The translations under genes and the position numbers were made by a program. 64,000 nucleotides of DNA, from the NCBI GenBank assembly GCA_030674185.1, contig JAPXFY010000022.1, forward strand, positions 44,079,014 through 44,143,013. Direction: 5' to 3'. Of this stretch, positions 1 through 13,120 are shown in pieces. This DNA comes from Monoplex corrugatus. Taxonomy: Eukaryota > Mollusca > Gastropoda > Littorinimorpha > Ranellidae. How positions within the stretch are numbered: position 1 is the stretch's first letter; the number at the start of each line of letters is the position of its first letter. The notes under the pieces were generated by a model. The model saw nothing but the letters and a program-made list of their open reading frames with translations. It was not told the origin of the DNA and did no database searches.

Positions 1-640
1 TTATGCATCTAATTCGTTTAATATGTTGAAGGCAAGTAGCTCGGCATGTCGGTAGATTTAATGGGAGACAACTCTAGCCAATGCAATCATGAAACAAGAT
101 ATACAGTTCGCTCCGTATAGCGTCCAAGGGACATGCATGGTGCTCGGATTGAAAACGTACATATCCAGCCAATACGCCGACGTCTCGAGTTCGATCCCAG
201 CTGGAAACACAAAAATTGGCCTGTTCACTGCCCATATTAATGCCCCGGTCCACATGGTAGTGTCAGCGTTTCATGAAGCCTCTTCCTTCCCTCCCCTCTG
301 TATGAAGTCTCTTCCTTCCCTCCCCTCCGTATTTAAGTAAATTCAGATTTAGTGTTAAGGGGTTAAATCAACTTCAAGCCTCTTAAAATTAAATTTGAAG
401 TTTATTCCATGATTCTTCGCACTCTAAATGTTCTTGCGGGTAGATGTGTTTAGTATATTTCTTCTTTGCAACTGCAGCGTTCTTTTGTGGTCTGTCAGTG
501 TATTCTTCATTCTAAGTTCAAAAGTTGTTCAATCATTTGTGTACGCTTTTCCCTCCATCTTTATAGACTTCAGTTGCGAGCTGGTACATGGAACATTTTT
601 CTCTAATGATTGTATTTGCTGTATTTGACAGTATGTGTGT
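1..640. other. Low-copy sequence, no gene seen
   Basis: Apart from a SINE-like segment near 170-275 this stretch is not obviously repetitive within the window. Frames of about 65-80 codons occur on both strands but show no domain, no compositional signature and no splice pattern I can support. A T-run lies near 651-662. Confidence 0.5.
170..276 (+). mobile_element. tRNA-derived SINE fragment (family S1)
   Basis: A B-box-like motif (GAGTTCGATCCCAG, 187-200) is followed by a tail (tggcctgttcactgcccat, then ggtagtgtcag). The same tail occurs at 62140-62290, at about 40640-40745 and, inverted, at 63551-63683. The A-box half is not recognisable here, so this is a 5'-decayed copy. The match between copies is visible by eye; the SINE label is inferred from the B box and dispersed copies. 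Confidence 0.5.
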
Positions 641-656
641 ATGTGTGCACGTTTTT

Positions 657-860
657 TTTTTTAACCTGTTTTTAAATTATCCAATAGAAATGTGTGTAGC
701 ATGCGTGCGTGTTTGACTGTGTGTGTAGATATGTATGTATATATATATGTATACACGTGTGTATATATGTACGTGTATATGTACATATATATGTGTATGT
801 AGGCCTATATGTATGTGTGTGCGCAGGGTGTGTCTGTGTGTGTATTTTCCCAATTGTTTC
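657..860. repeat. TG/TA-rich microsatellite tract
   Basis: Imperfect alternating purine-pyrimidine sequence (tgtgtg, tatata, gtatgt) of about 200 bases. Reverse-strand Thr/His/Tyr-rich frames through it are products of the repeat. Confidence 0.8.
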
Positions 861-1156
861 TGGAAACTTCATCAAATTTTGATCAAAGCTGTATACCATT
901 GAATATGCACAACATCGAAGGACAAGAGGTCGATGTCAAGGTCACATGGACCACAGAATTGCCTTCAAATCGGCACTTTTGGTGAGAAGTGTGTGAACAA
1001 TACTTTGCAACATCTGACAATATTTTCTATTCTTTTTCTTTCATTGAAGTGACAATCTACAATTGTCCTCGATAATTTTTTCTCAAGCCTCTTCAAGGTC
1101 ACAGTGATAATGAGAAGTACAAAATCTAGATTTTCAGAAATAATTTTGTCTAGAAA
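861..1156. other. Spacer with 'aaggtcac' motifs
   Basis: AT-rich spacer between the microsatellite and the 44-bp array. It contains two copies of an 'aaggtcac' motif (near 939 and 1096). I recall that motif from dispersed molluscan repeats but cannot assign it here. No coding potential seen. Confidence 0.35.
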
Positions 1157-2742
1157 GGGACATTGTTAGAACAGTTTGAACATCTTGTCTTTGTATTCTT
1201 AGGACATCGTTAGAACAGTTTGAACATCTTGTCTTCGTATCCTTAGGACATCGTTAGAACAGTTTGAACATCTTGTCTTCGTATTCTTAGGACATTGTTA
1301 GAATAGTTTGAACATCTTGTCTTTGTATTCTTGGGACATTGTTAGAACAGTTTGAACACCTTGTCTTCGTATTCTTAGGACATCGTTAGAACAGTTTGAA
1401 CACCTTGTCTTTGTATTCTTAGGACATCGTTAGAACAGTTTGAACATCTTGTCTTCGTATCCTTAGGACATCGTTAGAACAGTTTGAACATCTTGTCTTC
1501 GTATTCTTAGGACATTGTTAGAATAGTTTGAACATCTTGTCTTTGTATTCTTGGGACATTGTTAGAACAGTTTGAACACCTTGTCTTCGTATTCTTAGGA
1601 CATCGTTAGAACAGTTTGAACACCTTGTCTTTGTATTCTTGGGACATTGTTAGAACAGTTTGAACATCTTGTCTTTGTATTCTTGGGACATCGTTAGAAC
1701 AGTTTGAACACCTTGTCTTTGTATTCTTGGGACATTGTTAGAACAGTTTGAACACCTTGTCTTTGTATTCTTGGGACATTGTTAGAACAGTTTGAACACC
1801 TTGTCTTTGTATTCTTGGGACATTGTTAGAACAGTTTGAACATCTTGTCTTCGTATTCTTGGGACATTGTTAGAACAGTTTGAACATCTTGTCTTCGTAT
1901 TGTGGACACGTTGAATGAGTTTGAACACTTGTTCGTATTTAGGAATGTTAGAACAGTTTGAACACTCTTGTCTTCGTATTCTTAGGACATCGTTAGAATA
2001 GTTTGAACACTTGTCTTCGTATTCTTAGGACATCGTTAGAACAGTTTGAACCTCTTGTCTTCGTATTCTTAGGACATCGTTAGAACAGTTTGAACACCTT
2101 GTCTTCGTATTCTTAGGACATCGTTAGAAAGTTTGAACACTGTCTTTGTATTCTTAGGACATCGTTAGAACAGTTTGAACATCTTGTCTTTGTATTCTTA
2201 GGACATTGTTAGAACAGTTTGAACATCTTGTCTTTGCATTCTTAGGACATTGTTAGAACAGTTTGAACATCTTGTCTTTGTATTCTTAGGACATCGTTAG
2301 AACAGTTTGAACATCTTGTCTTTGTATTCTTAGGACATCGTTAGAACAGTTTGAACATCTTGTCTTTGTATTCTTAGGACATCGTTAGAACAGTTTGAAC
2401 ACCTTGTCTTCGTATTCTTGGGACATTGTTAGAACAGTTTGAACATCTTGTCTTCGTATTCTTAGGACATTGTTAGAACAGTTTGAACATCTTGTCTTCG
2501 TATTCTTGGGACATTGTTAGAACAGTTTGAACATCTTGTCTTTGTATTCTTAGGACATCGTTAGAACAGTTTGAACACCTCGTCTTTGTATTCTTAGGAC
2601 ATCGTTAGAACAGTTTGAACACCTTGTCTTCGTATTCTTAGGACATCGTTAGAACAGTTTGAACATCTTGTCTTCGTATTCTTAGGAACATCGTTAGAAC
2701 AGTTTGAACATCTTGCCTTCGTATTCTTGGGACAGTGTTAGA
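1157..2742. repeat. 44-bp minisatellite array (about 36 units)
   Basis: Tandem 44-bp unit beginning aggacatcgttagaacagtt and ending cttcgtattctt. Units start at 1201, 1245, 1289 and so on. Variants are cat/cac, tcg/ttg, tta/ttg and an aca/ata change. A 220-bp (5-unit) higher-order repeat is visible: the 'gaatag' variant recurs at 1301 and 1521, and the 'ccttagg' variant at about 1241 and 1461. Units around 1905-2150 carry several small deletions. No coding function is supported. Confidence 0.95.
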
Positions 2743-2754
2743 AGGGATGGAAAT

Positions 2755-3312
2755 AAATCAGAATCAGACTGATTTCTAGGTACCAGTACTGAGATGTTTC
2801 AAGGTTTCTAGCTGTATTTGCCTATGAATGTTAATCAGAATAATTGGTAAGTGATTTAAGGACTTTATGTGCATTTGTCCATGCACGTTAACCAAACCAA
2901 TTTGTACGTAATTCAAGGACATCTTTACATATCTATATCTGCCAATGCATGTTAATCGGACCAATTTGTAGATGATCCAAGGACACCATAACAAATTTGC
3001 CGATGCATGGTAATTGGTTTAGTTTTGTGTGATTCAAGAATGCCTTTACGTATCTATATTTGCCTGTGCATGTTAACAGGACCGATGTGTGAATAATTTA
3101 AGGGCATCTTTACATCACTATATTTACCCATCTATGTTAACCATCCCAATTTGTTGTAAATTCAAGGACTCCATTCCATCTCCATATTTGCCCATGCATA
3201 TTAATCAGACTGACTTAAATAGGTAGGCCTAATTCAAAGACACCTTTACATCTCTACATTTGCTCATGTACGTTAATCAGATAAATTGTTGACAATTCAA
3301 GGACTCATGCCA
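2755..3312. repeat. Diverged ~60-bp minisatellite
   Basis: About eight diverged units share the core catgcatgttaatcagacca, then aatttgta, then attcaaggacacctttacat. They are much more divergent than the neighbouring arrays, which suggests an older or less homogenised array. The reverse frame 2776-2994 reads through it and is treated as a repeat product. Confidence 0.8.
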
Positions 3313-6300
3313 TTTCTTATCTCATTTTCATGCCATTATCTCAGCACAGGTCCCATAATGCCATTTCACACACTCACGTTCTTATAGTGGCATTTCTTAT
3401 TGCAAGTATCAGAGCGCCATTTATGTTAGGTCCGGTAAATGCATTTTTTCTCATCTCAGCCTTACAGTGCCAGCTCCCATATTTCGGGTTTCATAATGTT
3501 ATTGTTTAACTTGGACCTCACAATGTTATTTCTTATCTCAGGTTTCATAATGTCAGTTTTCATTTCAGGCTTCACATCATTTTTTTAAACTCGGACCTAT
3601 AATGCCATTTTCTTATCTCGGGCCTCATGTCATCTCTTATCTCAGACCCCATAATGCTATTTCTTACCTCATGACTTCTTTATGCCATTTTTCACTTCGG
3701 ACCTCATAATGCCATCTCTTCATCTTGGACCTCACATTGCTGTTTCTTATCTCGGACCTCATAATGCCGTTTCTTATTCGGACCACACAATGCCGTTTCT
3801 TATTCGGACATCACAATGCCGTTTCTTATTCGGACATCACAATGCTGTTTCTTATCTGGGACCTCATAATGCCATCTTTTTATCTTGGATCTCATGATGC
3901 CATCATTATATCTCGGACCTCATAATGCTGTTTCTTTATCTCTCACCTCATGTCACCGTTTCTTATCTCTCACCCCATGTTTTTTTATCTCGGACCTCAG
4001 TGCTTTCTTATCTGTCACCTCATAGCACCGTTTCTTATCTCTCACCTCACAATGTTTCATACCTCTCTTCATAATGCTGTTTCTTGTCTCTAAACTCATA
4101 GCCCTGTTTCTTGTCTGTCACCTCATATGACCGTTTTATATCTCTTACCTCATAATGTTTCCTATCTCAGACCTCTTAGTGCCGTTTCTTATCTCAAGGC
4201 CTCACAGTGCCACTTATCTCAGACCTCATGCTGTTTCTTATCTCAGACCTCATTATGTTGTTTCTTATCTCGGACCTCATTATGTTGTTTATCTCGGACC
4301 TCATTATGTTGTTTCTTATCTCGGACCTCATTATGCTGTTTATCTCAGACGGAGACCTTATTATGCTGTTTATTTCAGACCTCATTATGCTGTTTTTTAA
4401 AACTCAGACCTCATTATGCTGTTGTTTTTTTTACTCGGACCTCATTATGCTGTTTTTTTAAACTCAGACCTCATTATGCTGGGGGTTTTTTAAAACTCGG
4501 ACCTCATTATGCTGTTTTTTTAAAACTCGGACCTCATTATGCTGGGTTTTTTTAAAACTCGGACCTCATTATGCTGTTTTTTTTTAAACTCAGACCTCAT
4601 TGTGCTGTTTTTTTTAACTCAGACCTCATTATGCTGTTTTTTTAAACTCGGACCTCATTATGCTGTTTTTTTAAAACTCAGACCTCATTATGCTGTTTTT
4701 TAAAACTCGGACCTCATTATGCTGTTTTTTTAAACTCAGACCTCATTATGCTGGGGTTTTTTTAAACTCGGACCTCATTATGCTGTTTTTTTAAACTCGG
4801 ACCTCATTATGCTGTTTCTTATTTCAGACCTCATTATGCTGTTTTTTTTTTAAAACTCGGACCTCATTATGCTGTTTTTTTAAAACTCGGACCTCATTAT
4901 GCTGTTTCTTATTTCAGACCTCCTTATGCTATTTCTTTACTCGGACCTCATAGTTGTTTATCATCTCAGACCTCATAATGCTGTTTCTTGTCTCAGATCT
5001 GATAGTGCTGTTTGTTATCTCAGATCTCATAGTGCTGTTTCTTGTCTCGGACCGCTTAGTGCTCTTTCTTATCTCGGACCTCATGGCGCTGTTTATCAGA
5101 CTTTATAGTGCTGTTTATTACCTCAGACCTAAAAGCGTCATGTCTCATCTCGGACTGCATAGTGCTCTTTCTTATCTTGGACCTCATAGTGCTCTTTCTT
5201 ATCTTGGACCTCATAGTGCTCTTTCTTATCTCGGACCTCATAATGCTTTCTTATCTCAGAGCTCATAATGCCATCATTTCATCTCGGACCTCATAATGCC
5301 ATCATTTTATCTCAGACCTCGTCATGCCATTATATTACCTCGGACCTCATAATGCCATCTTTTTATCTCGGACCTCATAATACAATATTTTTTTTATCTC
5401 ATGCCATATTTTAATCTCAGATCTCATAATGCCATCTTTTTATCTCGGACCTCATGGTGCTATCTATTCATCTCGGACCTAACCATGCCATCTTTTTATC
5501 TCGGACCTAACCATGCCATCTTTTTATCTCGGACCTCAAAATGCCATCTTTAGATCCCTGACCTCATAATGCCATCTTTTGATCTCAGACCTCATAATGC
5601 CATCTTTTTATCTCGGATCTCATGCCTTCTTTTGATCTCGAGCCTCATAATCTCATCTTTTTATCTCACACCTCAGGGTACCATCTTTCTGTCTCAGACC
5701 TCATACTCTCATCTTTTTATCTCACACCTCAGGGTACCATCTTTCTGTCTCAGACCTCATAATGCCATCTTTTTATCTCACACCTCAGGGTACCATCTTT
5801 TCATCCCAGACCTCATAATGCCATCTTTTTATCTCGAGCTCATAATCTCATCTTTTTATCTCACACCTCAGGGTACCATCTTTCTGTCTCAGACTTCATG
5901 GTGCCATCGTTTTATCTCAGACTTCATAATGCCATCTTTTTATCTCGGACATCATGTTGTCATCTTTTTATCTCGGACCTCATGGTGCCATCTTTTTATC
6001 TCAGACCTAACAATGCCATCTTTTTATCTCGGACCTAACAATGCCATCTTCTTATCTCGGACCTAACAATGCCATCTTTTTATCTCGGACCTTACGATGC
6101 CAGCTTTTTATCTCGGAACTTACAATGCCGTCTTTTTATCTTGGAACTTACGATGCCATCTTTTTATCTTGGAACTTACAATGCCATCTTTTTATCTTGG
6201 AACTTACAATGCCATCTTTTTATCTTGGAACTTACAATGCCATCTTTTTATCTTGGAACTTACGATGCCGTCTTTTTATCTTGGAATTTACAATGCCATC

Positions 6301-7972
6301 TTTTTATCTTGGAACTTACGATGCCGTCTTTTTATCTTGGAACTTACAATGCCATCTTTTTATCTCGGACCTCATGCCATCTTTTTATCTCAGACCTAAC
6401 AATGCCATCTTTTTATCTCGGACCTCACGATGCCATCTTTTTATCTCGTAAATAATAATGCCATCTTTTTATGTCGGACCTAACAATGCCATCTTTTTAT
6501 CTCGGTTCTAACAATGCCATACTTTTATCTCGGACATCATAATGCCATCTTTTTATGTCAGACTTCACGATGCCATCTTTTTATCTCGGACCTCATGATG
6601 CCATCTTTTTATCTCGGACTTCACGATGCCATCTTTTTATCTCGGACCTCACGATGCCATCTTTTTATCTCGGACCTCATGATGCCATCATTTTATCTCG
6701 GACCTCATGATGCCATCATTTTATCTCGGACCTCATGATGCCATCATTTTATCTCGGACCTCATGATGCCATCATTTTATCTCGGACCTCATGATGCCAT
6801 CTTTTTATCTCGGACCTCATGATGCCATCATTTTATCTCGGACCTCATGATGCCATCTTTTTATCTCGGACCTCATGATGCCATCTTTTTATCTCGGACC
6901 TCACGATGCCATCTTTTTATCTCGGACCTCATGATGCCATCATTTTATCTCGGACCTCATGATGCCATCTTTTTATCTCGGACCTCATGATGCCATCATT
7001 TTATCTCGGACCTCATGATGCCATCATTTTATCTCGGACCTCATGATGCCATCTTTTTATCTCGGACCTCATGAGGCCATCTTTTTATCTAAGATCTCAT
7101 GATGCCATCATTTTATCTCGGACTTCATGATGCCATCTTTTTATCTCAGATCTCATGATGCCATCATTTTATCTCGGACCTTATGATGCCATCATTTTAT
7201 CTCGGACCTCATGATGCCATCTTTTTATCTCGGACCTCATGATGCCATCTTTTTATCTCGGACCTCAAAATGCCATCTTTTTATCTCTGACCTCATGGTG
7301 CCATCATTTTATCTCGGACTTCATGATGCCATCTTTTTATCTCGGACTTCATGATGCCATCTTTTTATCTCGGACTTCATAATGCCATCATTTTATCTCG
7401 GACCTCATGATGCCATCTTTTTATCTCGGACTTCATAATGCCATCATTTTATCTCAGATCTCATAATGCCATCCCTTATCTCGAACCTCATGATGCCATA
7501 CTTTTATCTCAGACCTCATAATGTCATCTTTTCATTTCGAACCTCGTAATGCCATCATTTTATCTCAGACCTCATGATGCCATCTTTTTATTTCGGACCT
7601 CATAATGCCCTCATTTTATCTCAGATGTCATAATGCCATCCCTTATCTCGAAATTTATGATGTCATCCTTTTATCTAGAACCTCATAAAGCCATCTTTTT
7701 ATCTTGGACCTCATAATGCGATCTTTTATAACTCGGACCTCATAATGCTGTTTCTTATCTCGTACTTCATAATGCCATCTTTTTATCTCGGACCGCATCA
7801 TTCCATCTTTTTATTTTGGACCTCAAGATGCCATCTTTTTATCTGGGACATCATAATGCCATCTTTTTATCTGGGACATCATAATGCCACCTTTTTGTTT
7901 TATCTCAGACCCCATAATGCCATCTTTTTATCTCGGACTTCAAAATGCTTTATCTCGGACCTCATGATGCCT

Positions 7973-8027
7973 AAAAGATGGCATTATGAGGTCCGAGATA
8001 AAAGTGTGCCATCATGAGGTCCAAGAT
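7973..8027 (-). repeat. Inverted pair of 28-bp units inside the array
   Basis: Two units appear in reverse complement (aagatggcattatgaggtcc, then gagataaaagtgtgccatca) within an otherwise uniformly oriented array. The segment is flanked on both sides by the same approximately 43-bp direct repeat (cggacttcaaaatgctttat, then ctcggacctcatgatgcc) at about 7930-7972 and 8028-8071. Confidence 0.85.
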
Positions 8028-8156
8028 TATCTCGGACTTCAAAATGCTTTATCTCGGACCTCATGATGCCATATTTCTATTTTGGACCTCATAATGGCAC
8101 GTTTTTATCTCAGACCTCATAATGCCTTTTTTTTTTTTATATCTTGCACCGCATAA

Positions 8157-8409
8157 TGCCACATTTTTATCTCGAACCTCATCATGCCATATTTTCATCT
8201 TGGACCTCATGATAGCACATTTTTATTTCAGACCTCATAATGCCACATTTTTATCTCGAACCTCATCATGCCATATTTTCATCTTGGACCTCATGATAGC
8301 ACATTTTTATTTCAGACCTCATAATGCCACATTTTTATCTCGAACCTCATCATGCCATATTTTCATCTTGGACCTCATGATAGCACATTTTTATCTCAGA
8401 CCTCCTAAT
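8157..8409. repeat. 84-bp higher-order repeat (3 copies)
   Basis: Three near-identical 84-bp blocks, each of three 28-bp units (ccacatttttatctcgaacc, catattttcatcttgg, atagcacatttttattt). The marker cgaacctcatcatg recurs at 84-bp spacing (about 8173, 8257, 8341). This indicates recent amplification of a trimer. Confidence 0.9.
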
Positions 8410-10211
8410 GCTATCGTTTTTTTTTTTTATCTCAGACCTTATGCCACCTTTTTATATCAGACCTCATGCCATATTTTATCTCGGACTCACGATGCGACAT
8501 TTTTATCTCGAACTTTATAATGCATTCTTTTTATCTTGGACCTCATAATGCCATCTTTTTCTTTTATTTCAGACCTCATAATGCCATATTTTTTTTTATC
8601 TAGGACCTCATGATAACACATTTTTATCTCGGACCTCATAATGCCATCGTTTTATCTCAGACCTCATAATGCCATCTTTTTATCTCAGACCTCATAATGC
8701 CATCTTTTTATCTCAGACCTCATAATGCTATCTTTTTATCTAGGACCTCATATGCCATCTTTTTATCTCTGACCTCATAATGCCATCTTTTCATCTGAGA
8801 CCTCATAATGTCATTTCTTATCTCATACCATAATGCCGTCTTCTTATCTCGGACTCATAATGCCATCTTCTTATCTCAGACCTCATCGTGCCATCTTTTT
8901 TATCTCAGACCTCATAATGCCATTTTTATCTCAGACCTCATATTGCCATCTTTTTAAAAAAAAATCTAGGACCTCATAATGCCATCTTTTTATCTCTGAC
9001 CTCATGCCATCTTTTCATCTCAGACCTCATAATATCATTTCTTATCTAGGACTGCAATGTCATCTTTTCATCTTGGACCTCATGGTGACATCTTTTTATC
9101 TGAGACCTCATAATGCCATCTTTTTATCTGGGACCTCATAATGCCATCTTTTTATCCGAGACCGCATAATGCCACCTTTTTTGTTTTATCTCAGACCTCA
9201 TAATGCTATCTTTTTATCTCGGACTTCAAAATGCTTTATCTCGGACCTCATGCCATATTTCTATCATGGACCTCATAATGGCACATTTTTATTTCAGACC
9301 TCATAATGCCATCTTTTTATCTCGGACCTCATAATACCATCTTTCTAACTCAGACCTCATAATGCCATCTTTCTAACTCAGACCTCATAATGCCATTTTT
9401 TTTTTATTATATCTAAGACCTCAATTTATCTCGGACCTCATAATGCCTTTTTTTTAATTTTTTTTTTATCTCAGACCTCAATTTATCTCAGACCTCATAA
9501 TGCCATCTTTTTATCTCGGACCTCAAATGCCATTTTTTATCTCGGACCTCATGCCTTTTTTTTTTTTTTTTTATCTCAGACCTCAATTTATCTCGGACCT
9601 CAAATGCCATTTTTTATCTCGGACCTCAAATGCCATTTTTTATCTCGGACCTCAATGTCATTTCTTATCTAGGACCGAAATGCCATCTTTTTATCTCGGA
9701 CCTCATGGTGCCATCATTTCATCTCGGACCTCAATGGCATCTTTTATCTGAGATCTCATGTTTCATCAACTCATAGCGCCATTTCTTTTCTTAGGCCTTG
9801 TGACGCCATTTATCTCAGGCCTCATACCACAATTTCTTATCTCAGAGGTTATGATACTATTTCTTTTTCTGGGCCTCACAATTCTGTTTCTTCAAAAAAA
9901 GCTCAGGCCTCGTAATGGCTTTAATTTTCTTGTTCTCATAGTGGCAATGAGGTCAGGTTTTGTAAGTTTTTTTTTTCTCTGGCCTCTGAATATCATTTCT
10001 TATCTCAGGCATCACACCACCATTTCTTATCTCATGCTTTAAAACACCGCTTATTTCTCAGGCATAACACCATTTCTCACCTCAGGCTTCAAAATATCAC
10101 ATTATTTCAGGCCGCAAAACTGCTTATTATCACAAGTTTTTCAACACCATTACCTTGGGCATCACAACACCGTGGCGTTTCTGATCTCAGTCTCAAAACA
10201 CCACTTACTAT

Positions 10212-10765
10212 CTCGTCCCGAGTACTTGCAGATGTTAGTGCATACACCTGGAAGATGCTGATATCAAATGGCTTGCCATCCAATTTAACCAGAAAAACTG
10301 TCGGACACAGTCCAGTATCCCTTAACTGCTCTTGATGTGTCCCCGTCAATTATGCCTACTCCACTTTCATGTGTGTTTCTACCAGAACATAATATTGTAT
10401 ACTCTCCTGATGTTATCATGCCTGCCCTCTTCCATCTCACTTCCCCTATTCCTAAAATATTAATGTTAAGCCTTTGCATCTCCATCTTGCCATTCTCTAA
10501 TTTTCCCTTTTGCAGCAATGTCCTCACATTCCATGTTGCGATTTTGGTGTTGGTTTTTTTCTTTCAAGTTTGATCGCAGTAGCTTGCTGACGGTCTGGTG
10601 TCACCTGCGCCACACGATGGTCCCTACAGGACAAAGTTGCTCCATAGGAGTCCCTATTTACGTTGTTATCCTCATTTTTCTTGTTTTGTCTGGCCATGAA
10701 TATTCTTGGGGAAAGTATGGTGGGTTCCCATTGCCTTCCATCGGTTTGTGTAGGACTCTCCGCAT
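10212..10765 (-). pseudogene. LINE APE-type endonuclease fragment
   Basis: Read on the minus strand, this is the N-terminal part of an APE-like endonuclease of a non-LTR retrotransposon. The frame contains TKIATWNVRTLLQKGKL (the TWNVRTL start motif of this endonuclease family), then NILGIGEVRWKRAG (the family's G-x-x-E-x-R-W motif with the presumed catalytic Glu) and, after a frameshift near 10300, FDISIFQVYA (QVYAP-like motif). The upstream part (10530-10765) has stops. Both ends are cut: the fragment runs into the 28-bp array at 10212, and no reverse transcriptase follows. It resembles the RTE-like or craniofacial-development-protein-2-like endonucleases common in invertebrate genomes. Clade placement is tentative; the frameshift and truncation make it a pseudogene. 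Confidence 0.8.
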
Positions 10766-10849
10766 TCTATAGCACCAGTTTTCTTTGAAAGTGCAATGAA
10801 AATTGATTTTGACATATCTTTGGGGATTCTTCATGTGTTATAAATTACT

Positions 10850-13120
10850 TTAAAACATCAACATAGTGCTCTGTTACTGACACCAATGGAACATCACACC
10901 TGCAGAAAGCTCATTTTAAAATGTCACCATAATGCTCAGCCACCGACTCTGGTGAGACATTGCTCCTGCAGGAACAATATTTTGTAACATTATTCTAACA
11001 CACAGCCATTCACTGTGATGAGACATCACACTTGTAAAAAGAAAATTTTCAAACATCACCACACTGCTCAGCCACTGAACCTGATGGGACATCTCACCTG
11101 TAGAAAGAACATTCTGCCAATGACTGATATGACATCTCACCTGTAAAAAGAACATTTTAAAACATCACCATAGTGCTTGGCTGTTATTCTAGTAGGACTT
11201 TACACCTATGGAAAGAACATTTTAAACATCTCCATGATGTTCAGCCAATGACTGATGGGACATCTCACCTGTAGAAAGAACGTTACATCAAGATAGTGCT
11301 CAGCCATGGACCTTGATGGTACATCACACCTATAGAAACAACAGCAGAAAACATCACTATAATGATCAGCCAGACTCTTCTGGGATATCACATACATCAG
11401 TAGGAATAAAGTTTTAAAACAACACCACAGGACTCGGTCACTGACCCCGACTGGACATATTTGTCGAAAGAAAATTTTAAAACATCACCATAATGCTCAG
11501 CTGTTGACTGACAGGACAGTACCTGTAGAAACAACATACTCAAACAACATCATATGCTTAAGGGACTCTGACAGACAGTACCTGTAGAAACAACATACAA
11601 CATCATATGCTTAAGAGACTTGACAGGACAGTACCTGTAGAAACAACATACAACATCATATGCTTAAGGACTGACATGACAGTACCTGTAGAAACAACAT
11701 ACAACATCATATGCTTAAGGGACTTGACAGGACAGTACCTGTAGAAACAACATACTCAAACAACATCATATGCTTAAGGACTCTGACATGACAGTACCTG
11801 TAGAAACATACAACATCATATGCTTAAGGACTCTGACAGGATGTACCTGTAGAAACAACATACAACATCATATGCTTAAGGGACTCTGACAGGACAGTAC
11901 CTGTAGAAACAACATACAACATCATATGCTTAAGGGACTGACAGGACAGTACCTGTAGAAACAACATACAACATCATATGCTTAAGGGACTCTGACAGGA
12001 CAGTACCTGTAGAAACAACATACAACATCATATGCTTAAGGGACTGACAGGACAGTATCTGTAGAAACAACATCATATGCTTAAGGACTGACAGGACAGT
12101 ACCTGTAGAACAACATACAAATCATATGCTTAAGGACTCTGACAGGACAGTGCCTGAGAAACAATACATCTATGCTTAGGACTGACAGGACAGTACCTGT
12201 AGAAACAACATACAACATCATATGCTTAAGGACTGACAGACAGTACTGTAGAAAAAACATACATCATATGCTTAAGGACTGACAGGACATATCTGTAGAA
12301 ACAACATACAACATCATATGCTTAAGGGATGACGGGACAGTACTGTAGAAACAACATCATATGCTTAGGGACTGACAGGACAGTACCTGTAGAAACAACA
12401 TACAACATCATATGCTTAAGGGACTGACAGGACAGTATCTGTAGAAACAACATACATCATATGCTTAAGGGACTTGACAGGACAGTGCCTGTAGAAACAA
12501 CATACAACATCATATGCTTAAGGGACTGACAGGACAGTACCTGTAGAAACAACATACAACATCATATGCTTAAGGGACTCTGACAGGACAGTACCTGTAG
12601 AAACAACATACAACATATGCTCAGCAATTAACTTTGATGATATATCACACCTGGAGAAAGAAAATTCTAAAACATCACCACAGTGCTCGGCTGTTGACTG
12701 ATGGGATACTGTACCTGAAGAAACAACATGCTCAAACAGCACCATATGCTCAGCAATTAACTCTGATGAGATGCCACACCTGTAGAAAAAATTTTTTAAA
12801 CATCAACATAGTAGTTTGCCACTGACTAATGGGACATCACACCTGTAAAAAAAATGTTGAAACATCACCATAAAGTGATCAACTACTCACTCTAATGAGA
12901 CATCACACCTGTAAACAGAACATTTAAAATCAACATTATGCTCCTGCCACCGACTTTAATGGGACATCACACCTGTAAAAAGAAATTTTTCAAACATCAT
13001 CATAAAGTGCTCTGCCACTCACTCAAACAGGGCATTACACCTGTAGATAAAATGTTTTTAAAAATCACCAAAGTGCACAGCCATTGATCCTGATCGAACA
13101 CATCTCTCAGAAGATCACCA
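10850..13120. repeat. 52/64-bp minisatellite with homogenised core
   Basis: The outer parts (10850-11510 and 12610-13120) consist of diverged ~64-bp units built on 'gacatcacacctgtagaaag', 'aacattttaaaacatcacca' and 'tgctcagccactgact'. The core (about 11510-12610) is about 20 far more similar ~52-bp units: gacaggacagtacctgtaga, aacaacatacaacatcat, atgcttaagg. The core unit derives from the outer one by internal deletion. Many core units have 1-base deletions. No coding function. Confidence 0.92.

Larger units (their letters stand above)
3320..10212. repeat. 28-bp satellite-like array, ~6.9 kb
   Basis: Roughly 240 tandem copies of a 28-bp unit, for example tctcggacctcatgatgcca plus tcatttta. 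Exact 28-bp spacing is clear at 6700-7060. Sub-domains differ: 'tgctgtttcttatctcgg' types on the left (3.7-5.3 kb), a T-run-expanded subset at 4380-4900, 'gccatctttttatctcgg' types in the middle, and looser units on the right beyond 9.4 kb. Because 28 is not a multiple of 3 and the consensus lacks stops in forward frames, long frames appear in all three frames with an 84-bp (28-codon) peptide period. These frames are not genes. Confidence 0.97.

Noticed and set aside
1157..2742. Possible CRISPR-like array (44-bp regular spacing)
   Set aside because: The entire unit repeats; there are no variable spacers between conserved repeats, and the genome is clearly eukaryotic.
3320..10212. Long forward frames with repeating 28-residue peptides
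   Set aside because: All three frames are open because the 28-bp unit lacks stops; there is no start context, domain or codon bias, so these are repeat artefacts.
10285..10527. Small cellular gene with a TWNVRTL motif
   Set aside because: The motif and context are those of a LINE endonuclease, with a frameshift and truncated ends.
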